A stretch of 60,788 nucleotides of DNA from Porodaedalea pini (GCA_002794775.1 NBAY01000138.1:1-60788), one strand, 5' to 3'; shown: positions 10,124 to 23,340, numbered from the stretch's first letter. The notes: generated from the letters alone by a model not told the origin. Program-made: numbers and translations.

Positions 10124-13100
10124 CTCAAGGCTGGGCGTCCCGACCAGCCATGATCATGGTCGTCAGGCTCAGTGTTGACGAAGAGCGGACGGAGGCGTTT
10201 GCGAGGGATGTCGAGTTTACGAGGGGCGCCGGGGTGTTTTCAATAGAATTCTGCGATCACCTCCTTTGCGTTCTCACCGAAGTCCATCTCCGGCTGCCAA
10301 GTCGGTTCGTTGTAGCCAACCCATTTGACGAGGTACTGTAGTTTTCCTCGGTGTAGGCGTGAGTCTAGGACCTCCTCAATTTCGTACTCCTCCTCGTTGT
10401 CGACGATGTCGGGCGGCGGCAGCGGTGGTTGTTTTTGGCTTTCGAAGGACGGTTCGACGGTGGGTTTCAGCAGGGCTTTGTTGAAAACAGGGTGCACCTT
10501 TTTCCATCGTTTGGGGAGCTTGAGCTTGTAAGCGCTTGCTCCTACCTTGTCAACGATGTTAAAGGGGCCGTACCACTTGTCAGCAAGCTTCTTCGTTGGC
10601 GAGTCTGTACTGATGTTCCGCCCGTCGAGGAAGACCTTGTCTCCTGCCTTGTACTCCGCTGACACCCCTGCTGTCTGGTCATGGTAGCGCTTCATATACT
10701 CCGCTGCCTTGACCAGATTTTCTTTTGCAACGCAATGAGTCTCCTTGATGTGCCTTGCGAATTCTTCCGCTGACATGTTAGCGGATGAGGTTCATGTCGT
10801 TTCAAAGCTCAAGGGATGATGTCCGGTGTTTGCATAGAAGGGGGACATCTTCATCGCTGAGTGTTCACGGTTGTTGTACTCGAACTCTGCAAGGGGAAGC
10901 CAGTCTTTCCAGTCTGATTGTCAATGGTCAACGAAGAGTCGGAGGTACTGTTCAAGCTCTTGGTTGACGCGTTCTGTTTGACCGTCCGTTTGTGGGTGGT
11001 ACACCGTCGATGGGTTGCCTTCGATGTGCAGGAGTTTGTACAGCTCCTTCATCATCGATGCATCAAACTGCGTGCCTCTGTCGTGGATGATCTTTTTTGG
11101 TAATCCGTGAAGGCGGAAGACGTGGTTGCGGTACAACTGAGCCATGCCTTCCGCTGACAATTTCGTCGTCGTTGGGATCGCGTGCATCTGCTTCGAGAAC
11201 CTATCCATGAAGACGCAGATCGCGTTGTGTCCCTTGGAGTCCAGGAGTTCTCTGATTAGGTCAACTGTAACAATTTCCCAGGGACCTTCAGGGACTGCAT
11301 TTGGATGAAGCGGCCTTGACCTCGACGTTCTTAAGGCTTTCGTTTGTTGACAACGGTCGCATCCTCAGACATATGCTCGGAGGTCTGAGAACATCGATGC
11401 CCACCAGAAATTGCGACGGATGAGCTCTACTGTCTTCGACGCTCCCGGATGACCAGCCAGCACCGAGTCATGACACTCCTGCAACACGGCCTCCTTCATT
11501 GTTGACGGTACATATACCTTGCCTTTCATCCACCACAAACCGTCAACCTCCATCATACCTGTCGGCCTCTCCGACTCATCCTGCGCTCTCTGTGCTTCAC
11601 CCACTCGTTTCACCACCTCGTCGTGCAATGTCCGCACTACTCCACGGTTCAGCCACTTGTCCTTGATGAACACGACGCTGTCGTTGTCATCCTTGCCCTG
11701 ATCATAACCCGCCATGCGTGATAACAGATCGGCCTTTCCCATCGTCTTCCCGGACTTGTGTTCGAGGTGGAAGTTGAATTCTTCAAGTTCGGTTCACCAG
11801 CGAGCTTGACGATAGCTCAGCTTCTGCGCCGACCTGAAGTAGGTGAGGTTGGCGTGGTCGGACCAGATTTCAATCTTGTGGCGAGCGCCGAGGAGATATT
11901 GTCGCCATTCCTTGAGCGCTGAAATGATCGTGAGCATCTCCTTGTCATAGATCTCGTAGTTTCGTTCCGCCGGTTCGAGCACTTCTGACCTGTAGGCGAT
12001 CACCCTCCACTTCCCTTCCTGCTTCTGCAATAACACACCACCGAGTGCAAAGTTTGATGAGTCCGCTTCTACGCGGAAAGGGCCCTCGTCGTTGGTGATG
12101 GCCAGGACTGGAGGTGAGCAGAGACATCGTCTCAGCTCCTCGAACACTTCCTGCTGTTCGGTCTCCCATACCCAGTCCTTCTTGCCCGTTAGCGATGTCA
12201 ACGGTCGGACTACCTTGCTGTAGTCTTTAATAAACCGTCTCAGCCAGTTTCCCATGCCGAGGAACTGTTGTAGCTCCTTGAGGTTTCGTGGGACAGGCCA
12301 GTTCGCAATCGCCTCCGTCTTTGCCAGGTCAGCCCTGATCTCACCATTGCCAATGATGTGACTGAGGTACTTGACGACCTTGGCATTGAATTCGCACTTC
12401 TCCGGCTTTAGGTACAGGCCATTTTCTCGGAGGATCTGGAGTACGCGCCTCGACGTGTCGATATGCTCCTCAATGGTTTCTGAGAGGATCAGGATGTCGT
12501 CGAGGTATACGATGATCAAGTTTGCATAGATCAGGTCCTTGAAGATGTGGTTGACAAAGGCCTGGAATGTGGCTGGCGCGTTGCAAAGGCCAAAGAACAT
12601 GACCATCGGTTCGAAGAGGCCCATGTTTGTGCGAAACGCTGCCTTCCATTCATCACCCTCACGGATCCGGATATTGTAGTACCCCCAGCGAAGGTCAAGC
12701 TTAGTGATGTACTTTGCTTTCTTGACCTTGTCAACGAGTTCGTCAATGAGAGGGAGGGGGTACTTGTTCTTGATTGTACCATCATTGAGCTTACGGTAAT
12801 CCTGGATCGGGCGTAGCGATTTGTCTGCCTTCTTAATGAAGAAGAAGGGCGACGCCATGGGCGATATCGACCGTCGAATGCAACCAGACTTCAGATTTTC
12901 ATCAAGGAAGTCCTTGAGTGACTGCTGCTCGGTTAGCGTGAGTGGGTAGATCTTACAGTCGCTCGGCTTGAAGTCGGGCTTCAAGTCGATGACATGGTCC
13001 CAGGGTCGGTGTTCCGGCAGCTTCTCGAAGCCCTTTTCACTGAAAACGTCGGCGTAGTCGTTGAGGTATGTGGGCCAGGATGCCTTGTCCATTCGCATCT

Positions 13101-13755
13101 CACTCACCCTCCTCATCTGTTCCACCACCTTCTTCACCTTGTCTAGGTCCTCCACTGGCTCTCTCTCAATCGCACATTCTTCTGGACAGCGGGTGAATTC
13201 GATCGAACCCGTTTTCCAGTCGACCTCTGGATTGTGACGTCAAAGCCAGTCGTACCCCAGGAAGATGTTCGATGATGCTAGGGATGTCACTGCGAGGATG
13301 ATTCTTTCCTTGTGGTGGCCGATCATGAGCTCGACATCGACATATTCTTCGATCAAGCCGGCCTCGTTGTGCGTGCCGTCGGCATTGAGCACTGCAAGGG
13401 GTCGGATGTAACGCTTCGTCTCTAACCCATACCGTTCGACAAACCTCACGTCGATGCACGATCCTGTACACCCTGAGTCCACAAGGGCATGCGCGTCTAC
13501 CTCTCTCGATTCACCCGCTGCGCTGTGTCCGACGTTCAGGAGAAGGTCCAGCTGGCGCCCGCCAGTTCCTCTCATGAACAGCTGCTCGTATTCTTCATTT
13601 TCATTCACACCGGTGGGGACTTCGTAATCAGGGAAACCATCAACATCGTTTGCATCTATGTATTGTACAGACGGTTGGTTATATTTTAGCGAATCCGGAT
13701 TCAAAGTCCCTTGTTCTTCTCGGTCAGTCGCCCCGATGGCTACGCCTGACCACTC
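10124..13755 (-). pseudogene. Gypsy A pol (protease-RT-RNase H-integrase-chromodomain), many stops
   Basis: Reads right to left. Protease with DSG (HALVDSGCTGSCID, about 13500-13440); RT with YLDDIL (about 12500); RNase H with EADSSNFALG (about 12060); the integrase His/Cys region and its DRF, HDRGTQF and TDGQTE motifs (11600-10930); and a chromodomain (YLVKWVGYNEPTW, about 10330). In-frame stops include YDWL* (13240), ARW* (11794), AYV* (11365), DH* (about 10921) and EFY* (10240). In the comparable copies each of these positions is CGA or another Arg codon. Non-functional. Confidence 0.9.
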
Positions 13756-14822
13756 GCAAAATCCTGCGAGTCGACAACCTCTTTGTTATCGCCTTCTTCC
13801 TCCACATAGTCCTCCACAGTCGACCTTCGAGTGTCTACAACTTCCTCGAAGGCCGACTCCTTCATCGCACCGAGCTCGTCCATGAGAATGCGATGTTCGC
13901 CTGGCGCCATCAGTTCCAGCATGTGCTGGATGATTGTCTTCCCCTGCGGGCACTTATCCTTGAAGTGGCCCAGTCCGCCGCAAATCCAGCACGCTCGCTT
14001 TCATTGTGCCTCGTTCATCGAGACGTCCATTGGTTGTCCTACACCTCCGAAAGTGATGCCCGTCACGTCACGCTTGTCGACATGCGGGGCTACCGCCTGT
14101 CGGCGTGCAGGAGGTCCTTGTTGGGGCATCGGACGTGGCGTGAACGGTAATGTACGGCCTCATTGGATTGCGCGAATCTGTTGTTCACCCCGGTCGATCT
14201 CGATGGCCTTCTTCTTCCACGCCTCGTACATTGTTGGCACAGGCGTTGACCTCAGCACACCACGGACCACCTCAATGTTCATCGTGCGCTTCAGACGGTC
14301 GCAAATGATGCTGTCATCCTTCAGCTCTGCGGCCTTGATGATCACATCGAGATCCTGGAAGAACTCGTCGGCAGAGAGGTCCTTCTGGATCTTGTCTCGG
14401 AACTTCTTCAACACTTTCTCTTTCCTGTTTGGATCGTCGAAGGAGGCATCCAGTCATTCCTGGAACTTGGTCCAGTCATCCATGAAACTCACGACGCCAC
14501 TCGTAGTGAATTCCTGGACATAGTTTTGCGCCCACGTCGACGCGTTGCCACCCTTGAGGTAAGAGAGGGCAACATAGATTTTGCTCGACAACGAGGGGTA
14601 CCTCGCGGGGTTCGCTGAGATGAAGAGTAGGACTTCGCGCTTGAAGTCAAGGTAATCATCGCCGCCAGTGAATTCGCGTGGCCAGGCGACATCAATCGAG
14701 GGAGCTGGAGCTTGGGCTGCAGGGGCATTCGTTGCTGCTCGGGTGAAGGCGGCAGCTACGATTGCTGCGATCTCCTGCTGCTGCCTTGTAGTGAAGCCCT
14801 CCGCCATCACTGGTACGGGCAT
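13740..14822 (-). pseudogene. Gypsy A gag, with three CGA-to-TGA stops
   Basis: Gag-like protein with a capsid-type core (YLDFKREVLLFISANPARYP, LSYLKGGNASTWAQNY) followed by a CCHC zinc knuckle (CWICGGLGHF...) and an acidic tail ending ASGQA. The start is ATG at 14822 or 14807. Stops occur at FQE* (14454), AIQ* (14160) and AQ* (about 14000). Copies B and C carry CGA at the matching places. The frameshift heptamer seen in B, C and D is changed here (GGATTTT). Confidence 0.85.
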
Positions 14823-15586
14823 GTGTGTCAGGCGTTCTGGGGGAGTTGGTGGTGACGAGTCTCTACGAGGCGTATGATAACCTCCTGGTTCACTTGGGAG
14901 GATGACCGACGATGTCGAGACTGTAGGTGACAATGGTGCATGGGGAGGTCGAGGTGCCCAACGAGTTCGTTCGCCTGATGGTTCAGTCGAGTACCAGGTG
15001 TGCCTAGTGTCACTCCACCAGATATTATGGGTGACGTGGTTCCTATCGTTTGTTACGTACGATTGTCGTTCGTTGTCGTAGCATGAAGAAGAAGGGAGAG
15101 CCCGCTGCTGTTCCTCAGTGAGATCTATCTTGACTACATCGGCGGGGGAACAGGTAAGGGCTGGTTGTTCGGATGGACATTATGCTGATGAAGGACAGGT
15201 TCGTCAGCAAACTTGATGACTATGCGGAAGTGCGCAGCTGTGATTACAAACGACAACATCGTCGACGATTGTACGCGTTGAGTTACCCACATCCACGTCA
15301 GATGGTCCCTCCACCAGAGTGAGATACAGAGAGCCAGGGTGGGAAAGGGTTTCTTAATCAAGCTGTCAACTCCTCCATGGTCAAGTTGGTGTCCAAATGC
15401 AGTAATAGTCAGGACAAGTCGGTTGGGAGATTTACATAATACACGAACGTCCGAAAATGTCTGGGCAGGGTTGAGGGTTGTCGTTCAGGGGGTTTACACG
15501 TCAAGTCCTTCGAGGGGAGCGCTCCTCTAGACCGAGTGAAGGCAAGTTGACAGCGACGACGTACGCTGGGGATGAGCCTGGGTGGG

Positions 15587-15598
15587 GTTCTGCTTTTA
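15587..15598 (-). promoter_or_regulatory. Predicted self-priming primer-binding site of Gypsy A
   Basis: GTTCTGCTTTT on the plus strand directly outside the 5' LTR. The same 11 bases occur as the reverse complement (AAAAGCAGAAC) inside both LTRs. See the copy C entry. Confidence 0.7.
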
Positions 15599-16026
15599 TG
15601 TTAGGTGGGAGTCTGGGAGACGACTCGGACTGGGCAGGCCTCGGCTGACTGTCGTCTGGGACGTGTTATACTCGAGCGGGGACTCGGGACACGCTGTACT
15701 CAGGCTAGGTCGTCGTGGAGGTAAGAGGATCAATACAAGTCTAAACTAATACAAGGGGGACAAGTCTCACCTAGGTCATCGTGGAGGTAAGAGGAAAAGC
15801 AGAACAAGGAGTTCATGCGATTCCTGAGACCTTATATAGCGACGACCATGAGACTATATTACCTAATATTACATAACGAGTGGGAATGGAACAAATGAAG
15901 GTCATGTGAAGGGAGTGTGGGAAGCAATTGGAAAGATGATTAAAGATAATGAAAAAGAAAGGAGCAATTAAAGAAAAGGAAAGGGGGAAGGGAAAATAAA
16001 GAAAAGGGGAAGTTCGAGTTCTAACA
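15599..16026 (-). repeat. 5' LTR of Gypsy A
   Basis: 428 bp, same ends as the 3' LTR. The target duplication ACAAT follows at 16027-16031. Confidence 0.93.
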
Positions 16027-16031
16027 ACAAT

Positions 16032-16597
16032 CACCACAGCCGCTTGCTGTGCAGCTTATTGTCCCACCATCTTCTTCATCCCCACTCAAGCCGTGCCCTG
16101 CTATTGTCCTCGTGTGACTGCCTTGCTCATTCCCCTGCACATAGACAAGAGCGGGTTTTGTTGCTAGTCTAAGTGAGTACACCCTCATCAGCGTCGTGCC
16201 CTTGCATGCACTGACTTATGTTCATTCCACAGCTCAACGTAGCCATGCACAGCAGGCACAGTGAGCGGTAAGCTGCTTCTATGTACAAAATGACTTGTCT
16301 TTTGGTTTTGGTTTTTTCAGATTTCAAAACCTTCGAGCTCAGAATCTACAAGTTCTACGCATTCGCCATATCATTCTCAAGCGAGATCATCAAGCAGATT
16401 GTACATCTTTTCTGCTCTTCTTCATTCTGTCAGACTCGTAGCTAGTTGTAGTAGGTAGGACTTGTGTAGTTTAGTTGTTTTACCTTAGAGAAGCAAATCT
16501 GTGTGCAAGATACGAAGTTACCTAAGAAATCTCTGAGAAGGTATGGTGCTGAATGAAAAGAAAGTGGAGCAGTGTATTGAGAAAATAAATATGACAG
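16032..16597. other. Upstream region of the SPT5-like gene
   Basis: Continues the sequence interrupted by Gypsy A. I see no coding frame that I can support. It may hold the promoter and 5' UTR of the plus-strand gene that starts at 16598. Confidence 0.4.
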
Positions 16598-19390
16598 ATG
16601 GAGGACGATACCATTCATGCTCAAGTCGCCATGTTTCTCAACAACGAGGTGCAAGTCTTCAACGATGAAGATAGTTTATTTGGCGATGACGAAGAAGGTA
16701 TGTATCTCCGTCGATTGTATGTTTCCAAGCCTAAATGTATGATCGAACAGATTTAGATTTCATTGACAACGATGTTCGTCTGCCTGCAAGTACTAACCAT
16801 GCTTCTTTGTCTCATATTATGCTGGATTTGGGTGCTATGGAAGATCTCAAGGGTATTGCGGAGAGGTTCAGGAAGCGTGCATGCACTGGTCCTGCCCCAT
16901 ACGATATTTCCAAGGAGAGCCACCCAGTTCTTCAATCCATTCTGAGGACCAGCTGTTTCCCTCCAGAAATGGGAATCGATGATTTGAAGTACAACCTAAT
17001 GATGCTTCGCATTGCTGTATGTATTATATTCTTTGTTGCTTTGCAATCTAATGCTGATCTCATTTGAAAGCCTGGGAAGGAAATGAGAGCGGCTGCTTTT
17101 GCTCAGGTTTGGCTTTCAGACCAGTGCTTGGCTTTCGCTGTGATGGCTCTTCCTGGCCAAATATACTTCTGGGCTCCAAATGCAAAGATTATTTTTGACT
17201 CATATCTTGCTCGTGGCATTACGTTGCCAAATCATTATCTTTCTTTTGTTCCATTTGCTGACATTAATTCCATATTCAATTGTTGGGACGGACTGCATTC
17301 TAGTAAATACAATGTCGGGAACTGGGTGTTGATTCATCGAGGAACATACCGTGGCAACCTTGCCATTGTGCATGAAGTGTTGGAGGGCAACGCACTGAAG
17401 CTAGCCATCGTTCCACACATACATACAAAGGGAGGAGTTCAGTCGAAGCACGTGGAACGTGCTCTTGTAACTGCAGAACATCTAGCTGCTCAATTTCCGC
17501 AGGAAAAAAAAAACTTCACATTGTCTCCAACAACCACTTCAAATTTTGCAAGGTGGACTATGTGGACAACTTGTGAATTCTTACTGTACCCAGCTTGCAT
17601 TCCATACAACGAGCCTCCCCAACTTTGCATGATATTTTTCTTTTCTCTCATACAGATCTTGGTGATCTTGAAGATGTAGAATTCTACGTTCGATGTGGGG
17701 ATAGCATGGTAATAGTTTCTGGTCCATTCCAGATGATGGCTGGCATGGTCACATCCTTTAATGATGAGTCTGTTGTTCTCGGTCATGTCTGTCACATAGA
17801 CAGTATTTTGGTTGGGATGTCAGACAAGGAGATCAACAACACTGGGCTTGAGTTTTTGACTTCTCGTGGAAAAGTGCAGGATCTTCAGGATTTGGAGCCT
17901 GTATTGCAGGATGTCACTGTATCTTGGAAAGCTATTTGTTGACTCTTTGATATTGGTGATAACATCACTGTGAAAGCCGGTCCATGTTTGGGAAAGTCAG
18001 GTTTCATTGTGGCGATCAAAAAAAAAAAAATATCATTGTTTCTAAGTGAACACGAGGATCTAGTATGCATTATCTATATTATTTGCGGTTTATTTTTTTG
18101 ATAGGATTCATTTTTAAAACACTAGCTGAAGATTAGATCGAGTTGGGTCGAAACTACGGATGTCACTAACAGTGGACTTCTACACAAAGCTCGGATTCGA
18201 CCTTTAACATATGGTGCTAGTGTCATGCTGAAGGATGGACAGTTCAAAGGCCGCAGAGGGTTCGTTTTAGAGATCAAATCGGAAGTTGTGCGAGTGCATG
18301 TGTTCGAACGCGTAATACAAACAGTACATCTTATAATTGCGCCACAATCGTGAAGCTGATCACTTCTCTGCTAAGCTCGAACTGCCTTTGCACTCAGTTG
18401 AGGAATGTTCGCATGATGACATGGTGAAGAACAAGATAAGGGACCTGTATGCATATGAATGAGAGGCACGCAATCCGTATATAGGCAAGCTTGTGCTTAT
18501 TTGGGGCCAGGAGGGTAAAGCAAAGTTCACCAAGGGATTCTGCAGATACATTATGAATGTCGATGGGACAAACAAGACAGCACAGGAGTCCTATGGTGCA
18601 AAAAACACTGTCAATACATTTGCCCTTAGAAGCCTGATCTCAATGTGTGTCCTTGCGTGCTTATCAACTCAATTTACCACTAATTCTGCGGCACTGAATG
18701 TAGTGATGAGATCTGCTGTTTAGATCATTTGTATCCCTTGACAGATGCAGAAAGACTTGAGTACATGGACAGGTTTAAGGACATGTGTACAACCTCCTTT
18801 ATATCATGTCCCTCCACTCCACTGCATGCGTCGACTTCATCAACTGGCGATGAATGGGCCTTAACGCCCGATGAATTATCCCAGTCGGCTGAATTGGTAC
18901 CTTTATCTGGTATGTGTCATGTACTTGTAATCTAGGCTTCGCTGATGAGTTTGTAGACTTTTCTGGACCTGGAATGTGGATTCTTTCACCCGCTATATGG
19001 GCATTATTTTCTAATTACAAGATTCATGTGAAAGTCTTGCCAAGGGATAGATCTGGAGTTCTCATCATCACTGACCCCTTCGACAACCATACAAATTGCT
19101 CAACATCACACAGTGGGTGTTGTGTCAATGTTAACATCAACATGGGCCACGGATTTTCATTGTCGCTGTTACCAGTTTTGGACTTATGTTCTTGTATACC
19201 CACAAAAAAAGGAGAACTCGTAGCACAGACCAAGGTTCTGGATGTGCACATCGGCAGGATTCTGGAAGTAGCAGGTCTGCCCCGACAGAGAGATGGGGGC
19301 CCAAAGAAGGTCACAGTCTGTGTTCTGGGGAATAAGAGACACTGTTGGGAAGAGCTCACCTCTAATGTGATGAAAGTCGAGCTGAAATAG
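16598..19390 (+). pseudogene. SPT5-like (NGN/KOW) transcription elongation factor relative carried by the KDZ element
   Basis: Starts ATG at 16598 (MEDDTIHAQVAMF...DEE). Exon 1 is 16598-16697, exon 2 is 16751-17016 and exon 3 begins at 17071 with the NGN-like stretch (PGKEMRAAAFAQVW). KOW-type segments follow: YNVGNWVLIHRGTYRGNLA (about 17310), FYVRCGDSMVIVSGPFQMM (about 17680), FDIGDNITVKAGPCLGKSG (about 17945) and a last one beginning KKGELVAQTKV (about 19207). Genuine SPT5 works with SPT4 on RNA polymerase II; whether this version does is unknown. An in-frame TGA follows KAIC (about 17941) and another follows DLYAYE (about 18461). A run of 11 A at about 18019 also breaks the frame. It is therefore probably a pseudogene. 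The gene lies 5' of and parallel to the transposase. Confidence 0.75.
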
Positions 19391-19671
19391 GTTGTATGGT
19401 TTCGCAGATCATAGTGAGTTGCGCCTTTCATTCTACTCTTGCCCGGAATTCTCATATGAACTCATGAATTAGGACGACAACAGCATTCCTCCATTCTCCA
19501 AATATCATTGCATTTTCATGGACTTTGTAGATGCATAATTTATTGTTTATGTATATAAGGCTTGTGGCCCAGCCGTGTGGCCTGATAGAGATAAAGACAA
19601 TGTTGTGCTTTGTTATACAAAAGGTATATATACTGACCACCTCAGTTCTTCCTCAATGATTACTTTCGGCC

Positions 19672-22600
19672 ATGGCTTGCAAGACCTCCATCCTACCTAA
19701 AGCGAACAAATACTATGTAAGGAGCCACGACAGTGACAGCAGTGATACCAGCGACAGTGATGAAGATGTCGAAGGGATCAACATTTCCGGAGTTGAATCA
19801 AGGTCAGCAGGTGGGTGCTTATGACAGGCAAGTTCCTTCTCTGCTCTGGTGAGAACACTGCCTGACTTGTTTGAGACAGAATGGCACACAAGAGCAACTC
19901 ATGGCCGATGCCATGAACTCGGTCTGAAAACCTACTGAGACAACAGTGGTGAGTGGCCACAAAATGTCATACAATGATAATAACTTACATGTATGTCACA
20001 AGCTCCTCGAACCACAAATTCCCTGCTGGGAAGAAAGTGAAGCACAAGACAGCAAAAGCGAAGTGATCATGGTAAGCGTGCAATGTTGTTGTTCAGGTCC
20101 TCTTTCTTATATATAATAAGCCGCAATCCACAGAACACCTGCTATCGGGGTTTTCAGAATATAAGAGCAGAATCCAAGACCTTATTATGGACGTTGAGTA
20201 TGATCCAAATGTTGGTAGTTTGTGCAAATGCGATAGGGAAGGGAAGTTGCACCTATACCGTTGCTTTGACTGTGTGTGAGTTGATGGTCTGTGAAACGTG
20301 TTTACTGGAGTGTCACGTCTGTTGCCCATTCCATTAGGCAGAGAGATGGACTGGCAAATATTTTGAGCGCATTGATCTCACTTTCTTGAGTCTCAAGATT
20401 CATCTGGGGCATGCCAGCCACAAATGTCCTTCCGCCACTTCTGAGGGCTATGACTTTACCATAGGAGATTAAAATGGGATACATAAATGCTGGATTGTAT
20501 ACTGTGCATGTGCAGGAAAGGACGATGTCATTTTACAACTAATAAGATATGGACTCTTTCCCGCATCTGTCAAGTTACCCCAGGTAGCATTCACATTTAA
20601 TGCGCTGCAGGATTTTCATACACATACTACTGTCTTGAAGAAGTCTGTGTATGACTATATGATCGGGCTTCGAAAGAAGACCAATAATTTCATTCCTTCA
20701 AAGGTTAAGGTATGTTTGATTAATTGAATTCAGTCTTCCTGGAAGTCAATTTCATTCCGATAAATTAGGTCCCTTCCCAGCAGTTTATATGTATTGCGCA
20801 CTACTGGTGGTTCCTACTTGCTGAGCGGAGGAGTGGTCAGCTTCATAAGGTTGATGATATGTCACTCAGTCAGCCGCGCAGATCATTTGCGGTTGTCTGT
20901 CTGGCTTGTCCTGTTCCCGGTCTCAATACTGAATGGGATCTTAGTCCACAGTAAGCTTTCCGAACATGTACTACACTCTATTTCTGATCATTATAATGAA
21001 AGCTACAAGAATCAAAAGAACATATCAGTCAATGTGAACTTCCACCTCATTGGCTTGAACAAAAAGAATAATCTTCATGAGAAGGCATTGTGGGGTGGAC
21101 AGGGATATGTTAGAAAGCAAGAAGATCTAGATATGCATATAAAGAAATATGGCGAACTCAAGGAGGAGGTATGTGAGCCACACAAATAATCATAATCTAA
21201 TTCTGACTGCGCTTGAAGAAATCTATATGTTCTAGATTTCATGCGATTGACAATTCGAACATGTTGAAACATCGTGGCCAGAATGCCAGTGGCCTTGTTA
21301 TGGTTTTGTGCAAGCACAGTCTTGAGGAGCCGGAGGGAGCAGTTAATCTACAGTATGGCAAAAGGTAAGTATATATCCGCTGATAGTCTTGCTCATAATT
21401 GAACTCTCATGCTGTATTCATAGGCACATCAATTTTGATTATGCCCTGGCAGGTGCCCTAAAAGGCAAGGAATTGATCCAACAACTCATTCTATCATACA
21501 ATATAGGCTGCCAGTACTCTGTAAAACTCATAGAGAGGTTTGAGAAGTGCTTTCCCGAGTCTGTTGACATGATTTGTGACATGAAGATTCTTGTCGGCAA
21601 GTTGCATCTCTTTGGTCATATCGAATCATGTCAATATGGATTTTCTTTTAATTATACAGATGGTGTCGGGCATACTGATGGAGAAGAAGTCGAGTGCTAG
21701 TGGTCAGAAGCAAATCTGGTTGCCAGAAGTACTAAGCAGATGGGACCTGGACATCGATGCGATACCCTTGACAATATCATCAGAGCATGGAACTGGTCCA
21801 AGATTGAATCGTTGGGTATGCCTTAAATAACATCTCTCTCTATTAAGACAGGAGATACTAATTTACATCATAGCACGAATTCTTGCTAGATGCTATAAAA
21901 TTGTGCAGGAAACCTTTGATAAAGCAAAAATCAGTTTCAAGTCCTCAGATTCAAGCATGTGGCATATATATGGTGAGAGACTCATTAAGCAGTGGGAGGG
22001 AATGGACACACAGCCATACAAGGACTCAAAAAGTGAATGGGTTAGTGTCTATCGACCCAATCTCACTTGTAAGTTACATTAGTTGTTGCGGTCATTGGAA
22101 CCTGCACTTGTGCTTCACAAATCCATTTTACTGAATCTTTGCCATTTCCTAGATCCTTCCTGAGCAAAGGCACTTGAGAATGAGGTGCTGAAATGCAGGG
22201 ATGGACTTCATCTGAAAGCAAGAGGAAAAACTGCTATATTCATAAGTACTGGAATCTCAATTCAGTTTTGTCAGTCAGTCTGTCGCTCATATGATTTTCA
22301 ATAATATAACTAAAATTTTATGTACAGGCGAGACTTGAAGTCCAAGAGTGGACTTCAGTCCTTAAAATCTGCTTGCATTGCATTAGAACGTGAAGTGAAG
22401 AAATGGTGCTCCCAGCAAGCATTATTCATGCCAAGTGTGCAGGAGATCATTGACAAGCACAAGGGTGACATCAAAGACGAGAATCTGTGGCTCCTGTCTT
22501 CCTTTACCAAGGATGAATGTGCATTCCATCATCTTGAAGAACTTGCTGATATTGAGTACAAACTGTGAGAAGGTGAAGCATATGATGATCTCAAAGGTCT

Positions 22601-23024
22601 AAAGGCTGCTCTTCAGGAACATAGCTACTTAGAAAGCCAGCAAAATAAATACAGATTTGGAAAGCAAGACAAGACTAGGACTGTGAGAGCGTGAAAGCAG
22701 GCAGACAACAGGAAGTGGAAATGAGCTAATTAATATCAGACTACGTGTGCTGCAGTTGTCGCTCTGGGTATGGATGAAGCGGACACTACCCTATGTCCAT
22801 TGAAAGAAGAGGATATGTATCGCCCTTCAATCACTGAACCTCATGAACTTGGGTCGGGGGGGAAGACTGATGGATGAGTATGGAAAATGGGTCGCAAGGA
22901 AAGGGACTCTCAGGAATGGGTGAAAGAAGGTACATCCACACTTCTCATAAACCTCACGAGCTGATGCTTTTGTAGAGGATTGTGTACTTTGGTTCTGCTC
23001 ACGTGCTTCTCAGGATCGCTGGCA
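19672..23024 (+). pseudogene. KDZ transposase with CxC2-like cysteine cluster, N-terminal and core part
   Basis: ATG at 19672, 45 bp downstream of a TATATATA box. After an acidic N-terminus comes a CxC2 zinc cluster (about 20200-20440): CKCDREGKLHLYRCFDC, then VCETCLLECH, PFH and LKIHLGHASHKCPSA. Next come FPASVKLPQVAFTFNALQDF and PVPGLNTEWD. The RNase H-like core has MDYAL-type HINFDYALAGALKG, then SYNIGCQYS (the family's usual Asp in YD-I-x-CQ is Asn here), KLHLFGHIESCQYGFSFNYT and VGHTDGEEVE. The C-terminal region passes LGSGGKTDG to SQDRW, where the inner element interrupts it. Lesions: a 2-nt loss in a TG run near 20273, and stops at TAG 20336, TAA 20470 and TAG 21698. Non-functional. 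Confidence 0.88.
23023..23024. repeat. Probable 2-bp target duplication (CA) of the inner element, left copy
   Basis: CA before the left TIR matches CA at 41879-41880 after the right TIR. Removing the element plus one CA gives CGC TGG CAA GAA GAG (RWQEE), which fits the KDZ family. Confidence 0.55.
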
Positions 23025-23340
23025 CATCAGGAAAATGGCAAACACTATACACTGTTATATGCTACTATATAGCATTTATAGTAGTCCATAGTTGTTTAGT
23101 AGTTAATGGTAACCCCCCCTCTATATAGTAACCCCCCCCTCTATATAGGACTGTATAGTACCATAGTGCCATAGCTGTGTGTTACATAGCACAGAATAGG
23201 CCATAGAGGGATATCCCATAGCATGGATAGATCATAGTGGTATAGTATTATAGTACTAAATAGCACATAGATTCAAATAGGCCATAATTTCTTAGAGACA
23301 TATAGCTGCCTATATTGACACAAAGGAGTCTATAGCCAGG
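23025..23340 (+). repeat. Left TIR and subterminal array of the inner element
   Basis: The TIR is at 23025-23042. It is followed by about 300 bp dense in CTATATAG, CCATAG and TATAGTA words, including a tandem CCCCCCTCTATATAG(T/G) pair at about 23113-23150. Confidence 0.7.

Larger units (their letters stand above)
9686..16026 (-). mobile_element. Full-length Ty3/Gypsy chromovirus LTR retrotransposon, copy A
   Basis: 6341 bp, bounded by two 428-bp LTRs (9686-10113 and 15599-16026) and an exact 5-bp target duplication ACAAT (9681-9685 and 16027-16031). Transcription runs on the minus strand. The order from right to left is 5' LTR, self-priming PBS, gag, protease, RT, RNase H, integrase, chromodomain, 3' LTR. 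Multiple nonsense codons make it inactive. The two LTRs differ by about a dozen changes, all transitions. Confidence 0.95.

Noticed and set aside
10150..10776. Plus-strand open frames across the Gypsy A, B and D regions
   Set aside because: They are shadows of the minus-strand gag-pol frames. The protein motifs all lie on the minus strand.
23100..23340. CRISPR-like array in the CTATATAG-rich region
   Set aside because: Repeats are irregular and overlapping without spacers. It is a subterminal array in a eukaryotic transposon.
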